DNA of 64,000 nt, taken from contig NZ_AQVE01000007.1 in assembly GCF_000371925.1 (NCBI RefSeq), positions 117,021 through 181,020 on the forward strand. Direction: 5' to 3'. The notes under the pieces are model-generated. The model saw only the letters and a program-made list of their open reading frames with translations. It was not told the DNA's origin and searched no databases. This document shows positions 27,205 through 36,098 of this stretch, one piece after another (within the stretch, counting starts at the first letter, position 1; each line of letters starts with the position of its first letter). Source of the stretch: Thiolinea disciformis DSM 14473. GTDB lineage: Bacteria; Pseudomonadota; Gammaproteobacteria; Thiotrichales; Thiotrichaceae. The translations under genes and the position numbers were made by a program.

Positions 27205-27598
27205 GTCTTACTCCTCGGGTTTTACCTTACTCGAAATCTTAGTCGCCTTCGTATTAATGGCGCTTGTGATTGGTAGCCTAATTCAATTATTTAGTGGCGC
27301 CATGCAAAGCGCAGCGCTGAGCGAAGAATATAGTGCTGCGATTCAAGTAGCTGAATCCCAACTCCAAACTCTCGGCAAAGAAATTCCTATACAACAAGGC
27401 AAGCTGAGTGGCCAAGTGACAGGAACACGCTATCAGTGGTTCGTGGACATGGTGCCGTTGAAGTTATTAAAAAATCCTGAAGCCTCCTCCTTATCGCTTC
27501 AAGCCTTTCAAGTCACGGTGCAGGTACGCTGGGATAGCGCAGGGAAAACCCGCGCGTTTCAACTGAACTCTATGCGTTTTGGGGAAGAAAAACCATGA
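27182..27598 (+). CDS. gspI: minor pseudopilin GspI
   Basis: Prepilin leader ending SSG, then FTLLEILVAFVLMALVIG with Glu5. Several starts are open. The GTG at 27182 has GGAG seven bases upstream and gives a normal leader of about 14 residues, so it is preferred to the GTG at 27149 and the ATG at 27167. It overlaps gspH by 23 bases. GspI, J and K form the pseudopilus tip in known systems. Confidence 0.85.
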   Translation: MGGLVRARSYSSGFTLLEILVAFVLMALVIGSLIQLFSGAMQSAALSEEYSAAIQVAESQLQTLGKEIPIQQGKLSGQVTGTRYQWFVDMVPLKLLKNPEASSLSLQAFQVTVQVRWDSAGKTRAFQLNSMRFGEEKP

Positions 27599-28224
27599 GT
27601 CGGCCTAAGCAACAAGGTTTTACTTTGTTGGAAATGATGATTGCTTTGTCACTGTTAGCGACTTTATTTGTGGCGCTTTTTTCTAGTTTTTATAATTTAA
27701 GCCGTGCATGGGAAGCAGTGGATCGGCGTATTTTAGCAACTAGCGATCAACGTTTAGTAAGTGAGTTTTTGCGCAATCAACTCAGCCAAGCCATGGTGGT
27801 ACGTTTACAAACGAAAGAGGGCTATCGTTTTGCGTTTGATGGTGCAAAAGATTATGTGCGTTATGCTGCCCCGCTTCAGCCTTTGCAACAACAAGGCGGT
27901 ATTTACCTTATTGAATTGAAAGTGGTTAAAAGCCGTGAAGAACAAAGCTTAGAAATGCGTTATGCGCCTTATCGTCCCGATCAGAGTTGGGAAGATGCGC
28001 TTAGTCAAGTTGAAGCGGTGCCGGTTTATCAAGGTCTGGCTGAGCTGCGTTTTTCCTATTATGCAGCAGCTAGTAGCGAAGAAGAGCCGACTTGGGAAGA
28101 TGAGTGGCTAGATAAGCCTGTTTATCCTTTGTTATTTAAAGCCAGCATCCAAGGCAAGGATAAGCAAGTGTGGCCGGAACTGATCGTCGATTTGCCACAA
28201 GTAGATGCTTATGTTGGTGGTTAA
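27595..28224 (+). CDS. gspJ: minor pseudopilin GspJ
   Basis: 209 residues: leader MSRPKQQG, mature start FTLLEMMIALSLLATLF with Glu5, then a globular domain with a cluster of Trp residues near the end as usual for GspJ. The ATG overlaps the gspI stop (ATGA), and the last 20 bases overlap gspK. Confidence 0.9.
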   Translation: MSRPKQQGFTLLEMMIALSLLATLFVALFSSFYNLSRAWEAVDRRILATSDQRLVSEFLRNQLSQAMVVRLQTKEGYRFAFDGAKDYVRYAAPLQPLQQQGGIYLIELKVVKSREEQSLEMRYAPYRPDQSWEDALSQVEAVPVYQGLAELRFSYYAAASSEEEPTWEDEWLDKPVYPLLFKASIQGKDKQVWPELIVDLPQVDAYVGG

Positions 28225-29107
28225 GCAGCGTGGTGTCGCCCTCATTATGGTGCTATGGATGATTGTGGTCATGCTGAGCCTAGCCGTGACGCTAAGTTAT
28301 ACAGTCAAAACAGAAAGCAATATGATGAGCTATGCCCGTGAAACCGCACAAGCACGAGCCATCGCTGAGGCTGCCGCGCATTATACGGTGTTGCAACTTT
28401 CACTTCCGCCGGATCAGCGTGAATTAAAACTTGGCGGTGATCAAGTTTTGCTATGGCCTTATCAGGACTTTCAAACCGAAATTCGTGTGGTGGGCGAGAA
28501 TGGTTTAATCAATCTCAATACAGCGCCACGTGATTTGATTCAAAGAGGCTTAAAGTTTGCTAAGTTATCGGATGCCGATAGTGAAGTATTGCTCGATCAA
28601 ATCGAGGATTTTCGTGATGCAGATCCATTAAAGCGTGTTAATGGCGCTGAAGATGAGGATTATGAGCGGGCAGGGCGTACTGCTGGTGCGAAAGATGCGC
28701 CATTTGAGACCATTGAAGAATTGCAGCAAGTATTAGCGATGACGCCCGATGTCTATAATACGCTGGTAGATTATTTTTCAGTTTACTCCAATGGATCAGT
28801 AATAAATCCTATGTTAGCACCGCGCCATGTTTTAATGCTACTAGCGGATGGCGATTCGGCGGCAGTCGATGCTTATTTGCAGGAGCGCTTGGATGCTAAA
28901 GGCGGGTGGATAAAACCTTCGTTTACGAGTGATTTAATGGACTCGAGCGAATCCTCAAGCTATCGATTGCAATTGACGGTGAAAGCAAATAATAGTGATG
29001 TAGTTTATCGTGAGCAACGCGCTATTCGTTTATTGTCGGGACGCAATCCGCCGTTTATGACTTATTATCGTCATCAACTGGCGGCGTCAGCCAAGCGTTT
29101 TGAATAG
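28205..29107 (+). CDS. gspK: minor pseudopilin GspK
   Basis: 300 residues. The leader ends KQRG and the mature protein starts VALIMVLWMIVV; it lacks the Glu5 found in other pseudopilins, which is normal for GspK. INLNTAPRDLI and related lines mark the alpha domain. Two nearby ATG codons (28205, 28211) are possible starts. The last 53 bases overlap the convergent oxyR gene, so the two transcripts are antisense there. No gspL, M, C or D follows. Confidence 0.9.
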   Translation: MLMLVVKQRGVALIMVLWMIVVMLSLAVTLSYTVKTESNMMSYARETAQARAIAEAAAHYTVLQLSLPPDQRELKLGGDQVLLWPYQDFQTEIRVVGENGLINLNTAPRDLIQRGLKFAKLSDADSEVLLDQIEDFRDADPLKRVNGAEDEDYERAGRTAGAKDAPFETIEELQQVLAMTPDVYNTLVDYFSVYSNGSVINPMLAPRHVLMLLADGDSAAVDAYLQERLDAKGGWIKPSFTSDLMDSSESSSYRLQLTVKANNSDVVYREQRAIRLLSGRNPPFMTYYRHQLAASAKRFE

Positions 29108-29978
29108 CCTTGCCTAATTGTTGGAATTCCTGTTCACGCGCACTTCCGCGCCGCCAAGCTAAGCCAATTTCACGAAAGCTACGTTCAGCAAGCGGCCATA
29201 ACTTAACCTCAGTCCCCGCTAATAAAGGCGAGCCTACGACCATTTCAGGCAAATAAGAAATCCCTAAATCGGCATCCAGCATTTGCACTAACGTTAATAA
29301 GCTACTCGCTTCAAAACGACTAATTTTCTCGACATCCTGTAAATGACAAGCCGATAAAGTATGATCTCGTAAACAATGACCATCTTCTAGTAATAGAATG
29401 CTTTCAGGCTTTAAATCATCAAAAGTATAATGAGTAGGGTTAATGTGTTCCGAAGGTTCGCGGCAGGCTAGGTAAAAAGGGTCTTCAAAAAGCGTTAAAA
29501 CTTCGACATTGCGTAGATTATAAGGTAGCGCTAAAAGCATTAAATCCAGTTCGCCTGCCATCAATTTATCATAAATACGCTGAGTAATATCTTCAGTAAG
29601 AAATATTTTTAAGCGCGGAAAAGACTCACGTAATTTAGGCAGAATTTTTGGCAATAAAAAAGGAGCGACGGTAGGAATGACGCCAATGCGTAATTCGCCA
29701 GTTAAGGGTTGTTGATTACTACGTGCTAATTCAACTAAGGATTCTAAATCACGCAGGCACCGGCGCGCTTCAACCGCTAATTGACGGCCAATATGGGTCA
29801 CGGTAACATTTTTATTTGTTCTATCGACTAACTGAACTTCTAAAGTGGATTCTAATTCGCGAATGGCTGTACTAAAAGCCGACTGTGATACAAAACAAGC
29901 TTCCGCTGCTTTACCAAAATGCTCATACGTTTCTAGCGCAATAAAATAGCGTAATTGTTTAACGGTGGGGAGATTCAA
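29055..29978 (-). CDS. oxyR: hydrogen peroxide sensor/regulator OxyR
   Basis: LysR-type activator of peroxide defence. The N-terminal winged helix occupies residues 1-60; redox cysteines C202 and C211 lie in LEDGHCLRDHTLSAC, nine apart as C199/C208 in E. coli. 307 residues. The start is a TTG behind AAGGAGAG (seven bases), inside the last 20 bases of the fadB-like gene, so it is probably co-translated with that gene. The 3' end overlaps gspK in antisense. Confidence 0.93.
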   Translation of the reverse strand: MNLPTVKQLRYFIALETYEHFGKAAEACFVSQSAFSTAIRELESTLEVQLVDRTNKNVTVTHIGRQLAVEARRCLRDLESLVELARSNQQPLTGELRIGVIPTVAPFLLPKILPKLRESFPRLKIFLTEDITQRIYDKLMAGELDLMLLALPYNLRNVEVLTLFEDPFYLACREPSEHINPTHYTFDDLKPESILLLEDGHCLRDHTLSACHLQDVEKISRFEASSLLTLVQMLDADLGISYLPEMVVGSPLLAGTEVKLWPLAERSFREIGLAWRRGSAREQEFQQLGKAIQNAWLTPPVDDDNKS

Positions 29979-31995
29979 GGGCGCTCTCCTTCAACAGGGA
30001 ATCTTTACGTAACGTTAGGGCGTAATGCAAGGGGCCACCGCGAAATGGTGCAAAGCCAGTGCCACAAACAACAGCCACATCCAATAAGTCTTGGTCTTCA
30101 ACAATACCTTGCTCCAAGCATAAAGCCGCCTCCTCAAGCATTTGATTAATCAGCTTATCCTGTAAAGCAGAAACATTGCCATCCCAAGCCTCGCGTTCAG
30201 GTTTCATCATTTTGCCATAACGGTAACGGTAAAAACCTGTGCCCGATTTTTGGCCTAATTTCCCACTATTCGCCATCGTGATGACTAATTCTGGTAATTT
30301 CACTTGGTAGGTCTTGGCTAATAATTCACCGAGCTGTCTGCAATAGTCTAAGCCATATAAATCAGCGAGTTGCAAAGGTCCCATTGGCATACCGAAGTCA
30401 ATACCTGCCTTATCTATCACAGTATGCGGTACATGTTGTTGATATAAGCGAATTCCTTGGAGGATATAAGCAAAAAGAATGCGATTAATCAGGTAACCCG
30501 CTGTACTTTGAACGGGCAAAGCGAGCTTATTGATTTGTTTGACAAAAGTGCTGGCCTTATTAATTGCCTCTTGATCAGTAAGCTGTGGCTGATAGACCAC
30601 CTCCACCAAGGATAAACGCTCAATCGGATTAAGAAAATGTAATCCCACCAAACGCTTAGGCTTTAATAGCACCGCAGCCAGTTTATCGAAGGGAAGTATC
30701 GACGTTGTAGTAGCAAGCAGTGCTTGAGGTCGTGCTTGCTCTTCAATCCACGCTAAAACTTCTTGTTTAGCGGCTAATTTATCTGGCAAAGCCTCAATAA
30801 CAGCATCCGCTGTCGCAATCTTTGTACCTTTTGGATCAGCTTTTAGTTGAGCCAAGAAATTGGGGATTTTCTCAGTATTGAGTTCATTTTTCTGCAAAAA
30901 ATCATGTACATAACTGATTGCCTGAGTAAGGGCAGTTTCAGTCGTGTCTTGCAGACTAACGCGGCATCCTTGGCTTAAGCACCAAGCGGCAATGGCACGT
31001 CCCATCATACCTGCACCAATGATATGCACGTGACCGACGTTGAAATCACTGTGACGACTAAAGGTTTTGAGGCGGCTTTTTAGGAATTGCAGGCGGATTA
31101 AATTGTGAGACTGCTCACTAAAAACCAGCTCATGAACCGATTTAGCTTCTGCTTCATACATCGCCTTATAATCACGCCCCTTACTAGACCATAACTGAAG
31201 TAGGGCATAGGGTGCTGGATAATGCTCCGGCTTCATGTTTTGTTCGATAAGCCTTTTACGCCACTTCGCAACTAACCAAGGTCGCACTAAAATATTATCG
31301 AGTAATAAGGAAAAAGGTGCGGCTGATACACGGCGCGGGCGTTTGAGTAAATAGTGCGTGGCACTGGCTTTTAATTGAGAGGCTGGACAAATCGCATCCA
31401 CCAAGCCTTTCTGTAGCGCCGCTTGGGCGCTGACTTGATAGCCCTTTAGCATCATATCCATAGCAGCACTAGCCCCCATGTGCTCCATGATACGCACTGT
31501 ACCTCCAAAACCAAGATGAAAGCCTGAGGCAATTTCAGGACAACCAAAAATCGTTTTAGGACTATCGCTAGCAATACGGTAAGTAGTAAGAAGCGCTAAC
31601 TCGATGCCTGAACCTAAGCAAGCGCCATCAATCAAGCTCACCGAAGGGATGGGTAGTTGAGCAAGGCAAGCAAAAATATCACGTGCTTGTTGTGCAAGGC
31701 GGCTAAATTCAAGCTGGTCTTTGATCAGCTCGAAAAAACGCAAATCAACGCCTGCCAAAAAACTATCTGGCTTGCTGGAGAAAATAACAAAGCCTAGTGG
31801 CTTGTTTTGCTTTAAATGCTGGCAGATCTGTTCAAGTTCCAACATCATCGCCTGATGTAGAACATTCACTTTGGACTGGTGCACTGCTAAGCCTAGCCAA
31901 GCAATCCCTCGCTCATCGTACTGTAGCGTCCAATGTTTTAACGAAACCAGCCCTGTAGAACTAGAGGTCGCTGCCAATAGTTGATGAACCCCCAT
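29959..31995 (-). CDS. multifunctional fatty-acid oxidation protein (enoyl-CoA hydratase/3-hydroxyacyl-CoA dehydrogenase), FadB/FadJ-like
   Basis: 678 residues. The N-terminal crotonase domain has an oxyanion GACLGSGIE loop and a CPEIASGFHLGFGG segment, retaining both catalytic glutamates of FadB. From about residue 325 comes the NAD domain (IIGAGMMGRAIA), with catalytic His in GLHFLNPIERLSLVEVV, and a duplicated C-terminal domain. It is some 50 residues shorter than E. coli FadB. No thiolase (fadA) is adjacent. It is followed with overlap by oxyR, an unusual pairing. Confidence 0.88.
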   Translation of the reverse strand: MGVHQLLAATSSSTGLVSLKHWTLQYDERGIAWLGLAVHQSKVNVLHQAMMLELEQICQHLKQNKPLGFVIFSSKPDSFLAGVDLRFFELIKDQLEFSRLAQQARDIFACLAQLPIPSVSLIDGACLGSGIELALLTTYRIASDSPKTIFGCPEIASGFHLGFGGTVRIMEHMGASAAMDMMLKGYQVSAQAALQKGLVDAICPASQLKASATHYLLKRPRRVSAAPFSLLLDNILVRPWLVAKWRKRLIEQNMKPEHYPAPYALLQLWSSKGRDYKAMYEAEAKSVHELVFSEQSHNLIRLQFLKSRLKTFSRHSDFNVGHVHIIGAGMMGRAIAAWCLSQGCRVSLQDTTETALTQAISYVHDFLQKNELNTEKIPNFLAQLKADPKGTKIATADAVIEALPDKLAAKQEVLAWIEEQARPQALLATTTSILPFDKLAAVLLKPKRLVGLHFLNPIERLSLVEVVYQPQLTDQEAINKASTFVKQINKLALPVQSTAGYLINRILFAYILQGIRLYQQHVPHTVIDKAGIDFGMPMGPLQLADLYGLDYCRQLGELLAKTYQVKLPELVITMANSGKLGQKSGTGFYRYRYGKMMKPEREAWDGNVSALQDKLINQMLEEAALCLEQGIVEDQDLLDVAVVCGTGFAPFRGGPLHYALTLRKDSLLKESALESPHR

Positions 31996-32063
31996 TAAAC
32001 CTGTAGCCTCTTGATCTATTTTTCAGAACGATATTACAACAAAAGGCTATTGGGTGTTAGTGT

Positions 32064-32939
32064 CTAGCTAAAAAATACGGCAGTAAAACGTTTACGCATC
32101 GGTGCTGGCAAAAATGTTCTGGCCGGAACCACTTGTGCGACTTCGACATCTTCCTCCGTTTGCCAAGGTAAGGAGCGATACACGGGCTGCTCACTAAAAT
32201 TCCAAGCGGGGTATTTGATAACCTCAAAATAAGGTGAAAAGTCAAAGTCGCTCGGGATCACCAATCTAAAATTACGTTCAGCAAAACTAAGAGGCTTATC
32301 CGTTTTAGAGCGGATCACGGGCAAAATCGGATAGCGCACTTGCTGGAAACAGCGTGCAATCATGCTGGAGCAAATAATATGCGTGGGCTTGCCTGCATTA
32401 TGCTGAAACAAAGAAGAGCGCCAGCGTCTAGGTAAAATGCCATAAGGGAATAAAAAGCGTGCTAAATCTAATAGCTGTTTCACATCATAATCTAGGCCAA
32501 GGTGATCAATCGCAGCATTTACCACATGCTCGCTATCGCGCCAATCGAGTCCAGAGGGGCGGCAGATACGCAAATGTTCTTGGCGATAATGGCTGATAGG
32601 ATTAACAATGGTGCCTTGGCCTAGCAACGATTCAACGACTAAGCGCTCATTAGGGTCGCCATGGTAATGCGCTTGTAATTTTTCGCGGGCGATGGGATCA
32701 CGAATATCAGCAATACGCCCAATATAAATGGCGGCATGCGTCCATGGTGAAAGCGTTACCATTTGAATGACTTTGCTGACGCGTGCTTTACCTGCAAATA
32801 AAATCACATCACCAGGACGTACCGTATGCTCTAGGAAATCAAAATTGCAATAGGCGCTGCTGTCGGGTTCATTAGGGGGAATAGCATTCAGCCAATTAAT
32901 GCCTTTTTGCCATAGCCAATCGCGTGTTTTTCTTAACAT
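32064..32939 (-). CDS. YiiX/YebB-like permuted NlpC/P60 cysteine hydrolase
   Basis: 291 residues, no signal peptide. The circularly permuted papain-like order is visible: a strand RPGDVILFAG, the histidine in SPWTHAAIYIG, then the cysteine further on in HIICSSMIARCFQ. The region 150-175 is a Leu/Asp-rich helix (HLGLDYDVKQLLDLARFLF). Members may cleave peptides, cell wall stems or lipids; substrates are mostly unknown. GGAGAG lies eight bases before the ATG. It lies 68 bases upstream of the fadB-like gene on the same strand. Confidence 0.78.
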   Translation of the reverse strand: MLRKTRDWLWQKGINWLNAIPPNEPDSSAYCNFDFLEHTVRPGDVILFAGKARVSKVIQMVTLSPWTHAAIYIGRIADIRDPIAREKLQAHYHGDPNERLVVESLLGQGTIVNPISHYRQEHLRICRPSGLDWRDSEHVVNAAIDHLGLDYDVKQLLDLARFLFPYGILPRRWRSSLFQHNAGKPTHIICSSMIARCFQQVRYPILPVIRSKTDKPLSFAERNFRLVIPSDFDFSPYFEVIKYPAWNFSEQPVYRSLPWQTEEDVEVAQVVPARTFLPAPMRKRFTAVFFS

Positions 32940-33182
32940 AATCCGCTCTCCTACCTCTCCCTCCCGTTGGTCGCGTTGGGAAGCTAAGAGGCTCGCATGA
33001 TCTAAAGAGGGCGAAGATGCGGAGCGCTCTTGGCAACTCCAGCGATTAAAACGGGATTTTGGTTATCTACGTTTTTAAATCGTTTTTTAAATACTATGTT
33101 TGTTACATTAGATGAGTTTTTATGGAAAAAGGTTGCATTTCTTGACAAATGGAAGGGTTAGTCTACCTAATTGATAAAGGGA

Positions 33183-33494
33183 TTAAATCGGGCGATTCGC
33201 GCCGCAATTCCAGCATTGAACGAACTGTGCTTCGATCGTTTCGGTGCATTGGGTGCACGCCCATTGAGCACCTTGCGCTAGACTACCATTGAAACTAATG
33301 GCTAATAGTTCCGAGGCTTTGGCGTGATCATGAGGTGCTACAGCAATAGGCACACCCATGGATAGGTTTAAGTGTGGGCGTTCAGAGCTGTAGCCATAAA
33401 CCACACATGGAATATGGTTCGCTTCCAAAATACCGCGTGCGATTTCAGCTTCGGCAAGACTGTTAAAGGTAGCCACTCTAACTGAATTGGTCAT
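33183..33494 (-). CDS. DUF2007 domain protein with C-terminal zinc ribbon
   Basis: 103 residues. Residues 5-70 match the DUF2007 putative signal-transducing domain (VATFNSLAEAEIARGILEANHIPC). The C-terminus has two CxxC knuckles (C80/C83 and C94/C97), a zinc ribbon. AAGGAAA precedes the ATG. Function unknown; the surrounding 243-base spacer upstream of the YiiX-like gene shows nothing clear apart from AT-rich sequence. Confidence 0.8.
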   Translation of the reverse strand: MTNSVRVATFNSLAEAEIARGILEANHIPCVVYGYSSERPHLNLSMGVPIAVAPHDHAKASELLAISFNGSLAQGAQWACTQCTETIEAQFVQCWNCGANRPI

Positions 33495-33595
33495 AACAGC
33501 ATTTCCTTTAGGATGGGAACTGGCTTCTCAAGATTATAGTAAGGCTGAAAGCGTTTCTATTAAAATACCGCACTAGCCTTTAGTGAGTTGTCGGG

Positions 33596-34234
33596 ATGTC
33601 ATTTATTTTAGCAGGTTTAATGTTGGGGTTTTATGCGGGGTTCGTACCAGGACCAACCCTCACCTTAGTCTTATCAGAAACCTTGCGCCATGGCACACGA
33701 GCTGGTTTTCAAATAGCATTGAGTCCTTTGATTACCGATATTCCCATTGTTGTAGTAGCGCTCTTGTTAGTTGGGCAACTGAGTAAAATGGATTTTGCCT
33801 TAGGCCTTATTTCGCTATTGGGCGCGGGTGTTTTGCTGTGGATGGGCTATGAGACCTTGCGCACAGAGGCTTTAGATTTGACCAAACCAGCAAAAGCAGG
33901 GGCGTCGCTTAAAAAGGGCATGATAGCGAATTGGTTAAATCCACACCCTTATTTGTTTTGGCTGCCAGTGGGAGCGCCTTTAGTCTATCGCGCTGCACAC
34001 TATTCTTGGTGGGCGGCGCTCGGCTTTTTAGTCGCCTTTTATACCTTATTAGTGGGTTCGAAAATGGTTCTTGCCCTGATCACGGGGCGTTTCCGCCATT
34101 TTTTAAGCAGTTCACTTTATCTTTACATGATCCGTAGCTTGGGTGTGCTGCTATGGCTGTTTGCGGTTTTAATGGCGTGGGAGGGTTGGTATTTGCTGGA
34201 GCTAAATGGTCAGCTCTACTTCAGCAGCCTCTAG
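33596..34234 (+). CDS. LysE/RhtB-family exporter
   Basis: 212 residues with about six membrane helices. The FVPGPTLTLVLSETLRHGTRAG N-terminal signature is described here by its PGP turn and the G-x-RAG that follows; NWLNPHPYLFWL in the middle is the second family motif. Such exporters release amino acids or related compounds; the substrate is unknown. No strong ribosome site is visible before the ATG. Confidence 0.85.
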   Translation: MSFILAGLMLGFYAGFVPGPTLTLVLSETLRHGTRAGFQIALSPLITDIPIVVVALLLVGQLSKMDFALGLISLLGAGVLLWMGYETLRTEALDLTKPAKAGASLKKGMIANWLNPHPYLFWLPVGAPLVYRAAHYSWWAALGFLVAFYTLLVGSKMVLALITGRFRHFLSSSLYLYMIRSLGVLLWLFAVLMAWEGWYLLELNGQLYFSSL

Positions 34235-34321
34235 TTAAAATATCGCTATTTTAAAAAATATCGATAAAAATTAGTGTGTATCAGTTACACTAGGCACTCC
34301 CAGTGAGAGCAGGAGTTGCCC

Positions 34322-36016
34322 ATGAGTCAGCGCGGCAAAAAATCGACTTATCCCTCAGATCAAGACTTAAAAGCGATGATTCGTTTCGAGGGAGAGTCCG
34401 GCAATATTTGGCTAGGGCAACAGCGCATGATTCTGCTCCATGCTTCCGCTTTTGGCTCCATGCGTAGTGAACTTATTCAATCGTTTGGTGAAGACTATGC
34501 ACGCGGTGTCTTAATGCGCATGGGCTATGCGGCGGGTGATTCGGATGCGCATTTAGCCCAGCAAATTCGTGCTAATGCCCATGATATCATGGATATGTTT
34601 CTGGTTGGCCCCCAGCTTCATGCCTTAGAAGGTGTCGTCAGTGTCAAACCTGTCCGCGTCGATATGGATAAACCCCGAGGGCACTTTTATGGCGAATTTA
34701 CTTGGAAAAACTCTTTTGAGGCAGCCGAGCATCTGCGTTTATATGGTCTCTCGCGTCAACCGGTGTGTTGGAATTTATTGGGGTATGCGACAGGCTATAC
34801 CAGCACGTTTATGAGTAAGCCGGTTTATTTTAAAGAAGTCGAGTGTGTCGGCAAGGGCGATGCGCAATGTCGCATTATCGGTAAGCCTCTGGAAGCATGG
34901 GAAGATGCTGATGAACTGGCCGATTTATTTAGTCGTGAATCCTTAGCGGATAAGCTGCATTCGTTAGAAGAAGAAGTACGTTTATTACGTGGTGAAATGC
35001 ACGCCCATGCCCGCCCTGAGCATATTGTGACCGATTCGGTTGAAATGCGTGACACTATGTATCTATTGAGTAAGGCGGCTGAAACGGATGTGACCGTATT
35101 AATGCTCGGTGAGACGGGCGTGGGCAAAGAGATCTTTTCCAATGCTTTGCATCAAATGGGTAAGCGTCAACAAGGGCCTTTTATTGCGGTAAATTGTGCC
35201 GCTTTGCCCCGTGATTTGATTGAATCTGAATTATTTGGCGTAGAAAAAGGCGGCTATACTGGTGCCGATAAGTCACGGGCGGGACGTTTTGAACGTGCTA
35301 ATGGCGGTACATTATTCCTAGATGAGCTCGGTGAGCTCAGTGAGCAGGCTCAGGCTAAATTACTACGCGTGATTCAAACCGGTGAATTTGAAAGGATTGG
35401 CGGAACAGAAAAGATAAAAGTCGATGTGCGTTTGATTGCTGCTACTAATGCAGATTTGCAGGCGCGTGTTAAAGCAGGGACTTTTCGGGCTGATTTGTTT
35501 TATCGTTTAAATGTATTTCCGATTCTCATCCCTCCTTTGCGGGAACGTCGCGCCGATATGCAGGGTTTAATTCGTAAGTTTATTCAGCGCTATAACGAAA
35601 AATACGGCAAGCAAGTGCAAGGAATTAGCGATGAAACCTTGCAGCGCTTTAATGCGTATGATTGGCCGGGGAATATTCGCGAGCTAGAGAATTTATTGGA
35701 GCGTGGGGTAATTTTGGCGGATACACAAGGGCGGATTGAATCGAAGCATGTGTGTTTGGGAATGCCGTTACCAGAGGATAATTTCTTAGTCATTGACCAA
35801 GATGGGCAACTGAAGCCTCATACCATCTTGGATAATAATGCCAATACCCTGTTGAATGAATTAATGGCGAGCAAGCATAGTTTAGAAGATATCGAGCATC
35901 ACTTATTAGAAGCCGCGTATCGACGCGCTCAGGGTAATGTTTTAGAGGCGGCACGCTTATTAAAAATCAGCGGTCCCCAATGCCGTTATCGCCTAAAAAA
36001 ACTCGGTCTAGCTTAG
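34322..36016 (+). CDS. XylR/DmpR-like sigma54-dependent activator with V4R sensor domain
   Basis: 564 residues from the ATG at 34322 behind AGGAG (six bases). Domains: XylR_N (about 15-125), V4R (about 140-205, with paired cysteines in VECVGKGDAQC), AAA+ (about 235-465) with Walker A GETGVGKE near 263 and Walker B TLFLDELGE, and a Fis-type helix-turn-helix at the end. The sigma54-contacting loop reads GGYTGA (310-315) where the consensus is GAFTGA. Relatives sense phenols or other aromatics and turn on degradation operons; no such operon is adjacent, so the effector and target are unknown. Confidence 0.9.
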   Translation: MSQRGKKSTYPSDQDLKAMIRFEGESGNIWLGQQRMILLHASAFGSMRSELIQSFGEDYARGVLMRMGYAAGDSDAHLAQQIRANAHDIMDMFLVGPQLHALEGVVSVKPVRVDMDKPRGHFYGEFTWKNSFEAAEHLRLYGLSRQPVCWNLLGYATGYTSTFMSKPVYFKEVECVGKGDAQCRIIGKPLEAWEDADELADLFSRESLADKLHSLEEEVRLLRGEMHAHARPEHIVTDSVEMRDTMYLLSKAAETDVTVLMLGETGVGKEIFSNALHQMGKRQQGPFIAVNCAALPRDLIESELFGVEKGGYTGADKSRAGRFERANGGTLFLDELGELSEQAQAKLLRVIQTGEFERIGGTEKIKVDVRLIAATNADLQARVKAGTFRADLFYRLNVFPILIPPLRERRADMQGLIRKFIQRYNEKYGKQVQGISDETLQRFNAYDWPGNIRELENLLERGVILADTQGRIESKHVCLGMPLPEDNFLVIDQDGQLKPHTILDNNANTLLNELMASKHSLEDIEHHLLEAAYRRAQGNVLEAARLLKISGPQCRYRLKKLGLA

Positions 36017-36098
36017 TGCAGCGCACAAGACGCTATGCGCTTTAGTTGAGAAGCGCTACCATACAGCCCCCAATGATTTTGACAATAGCGATGCTTTT

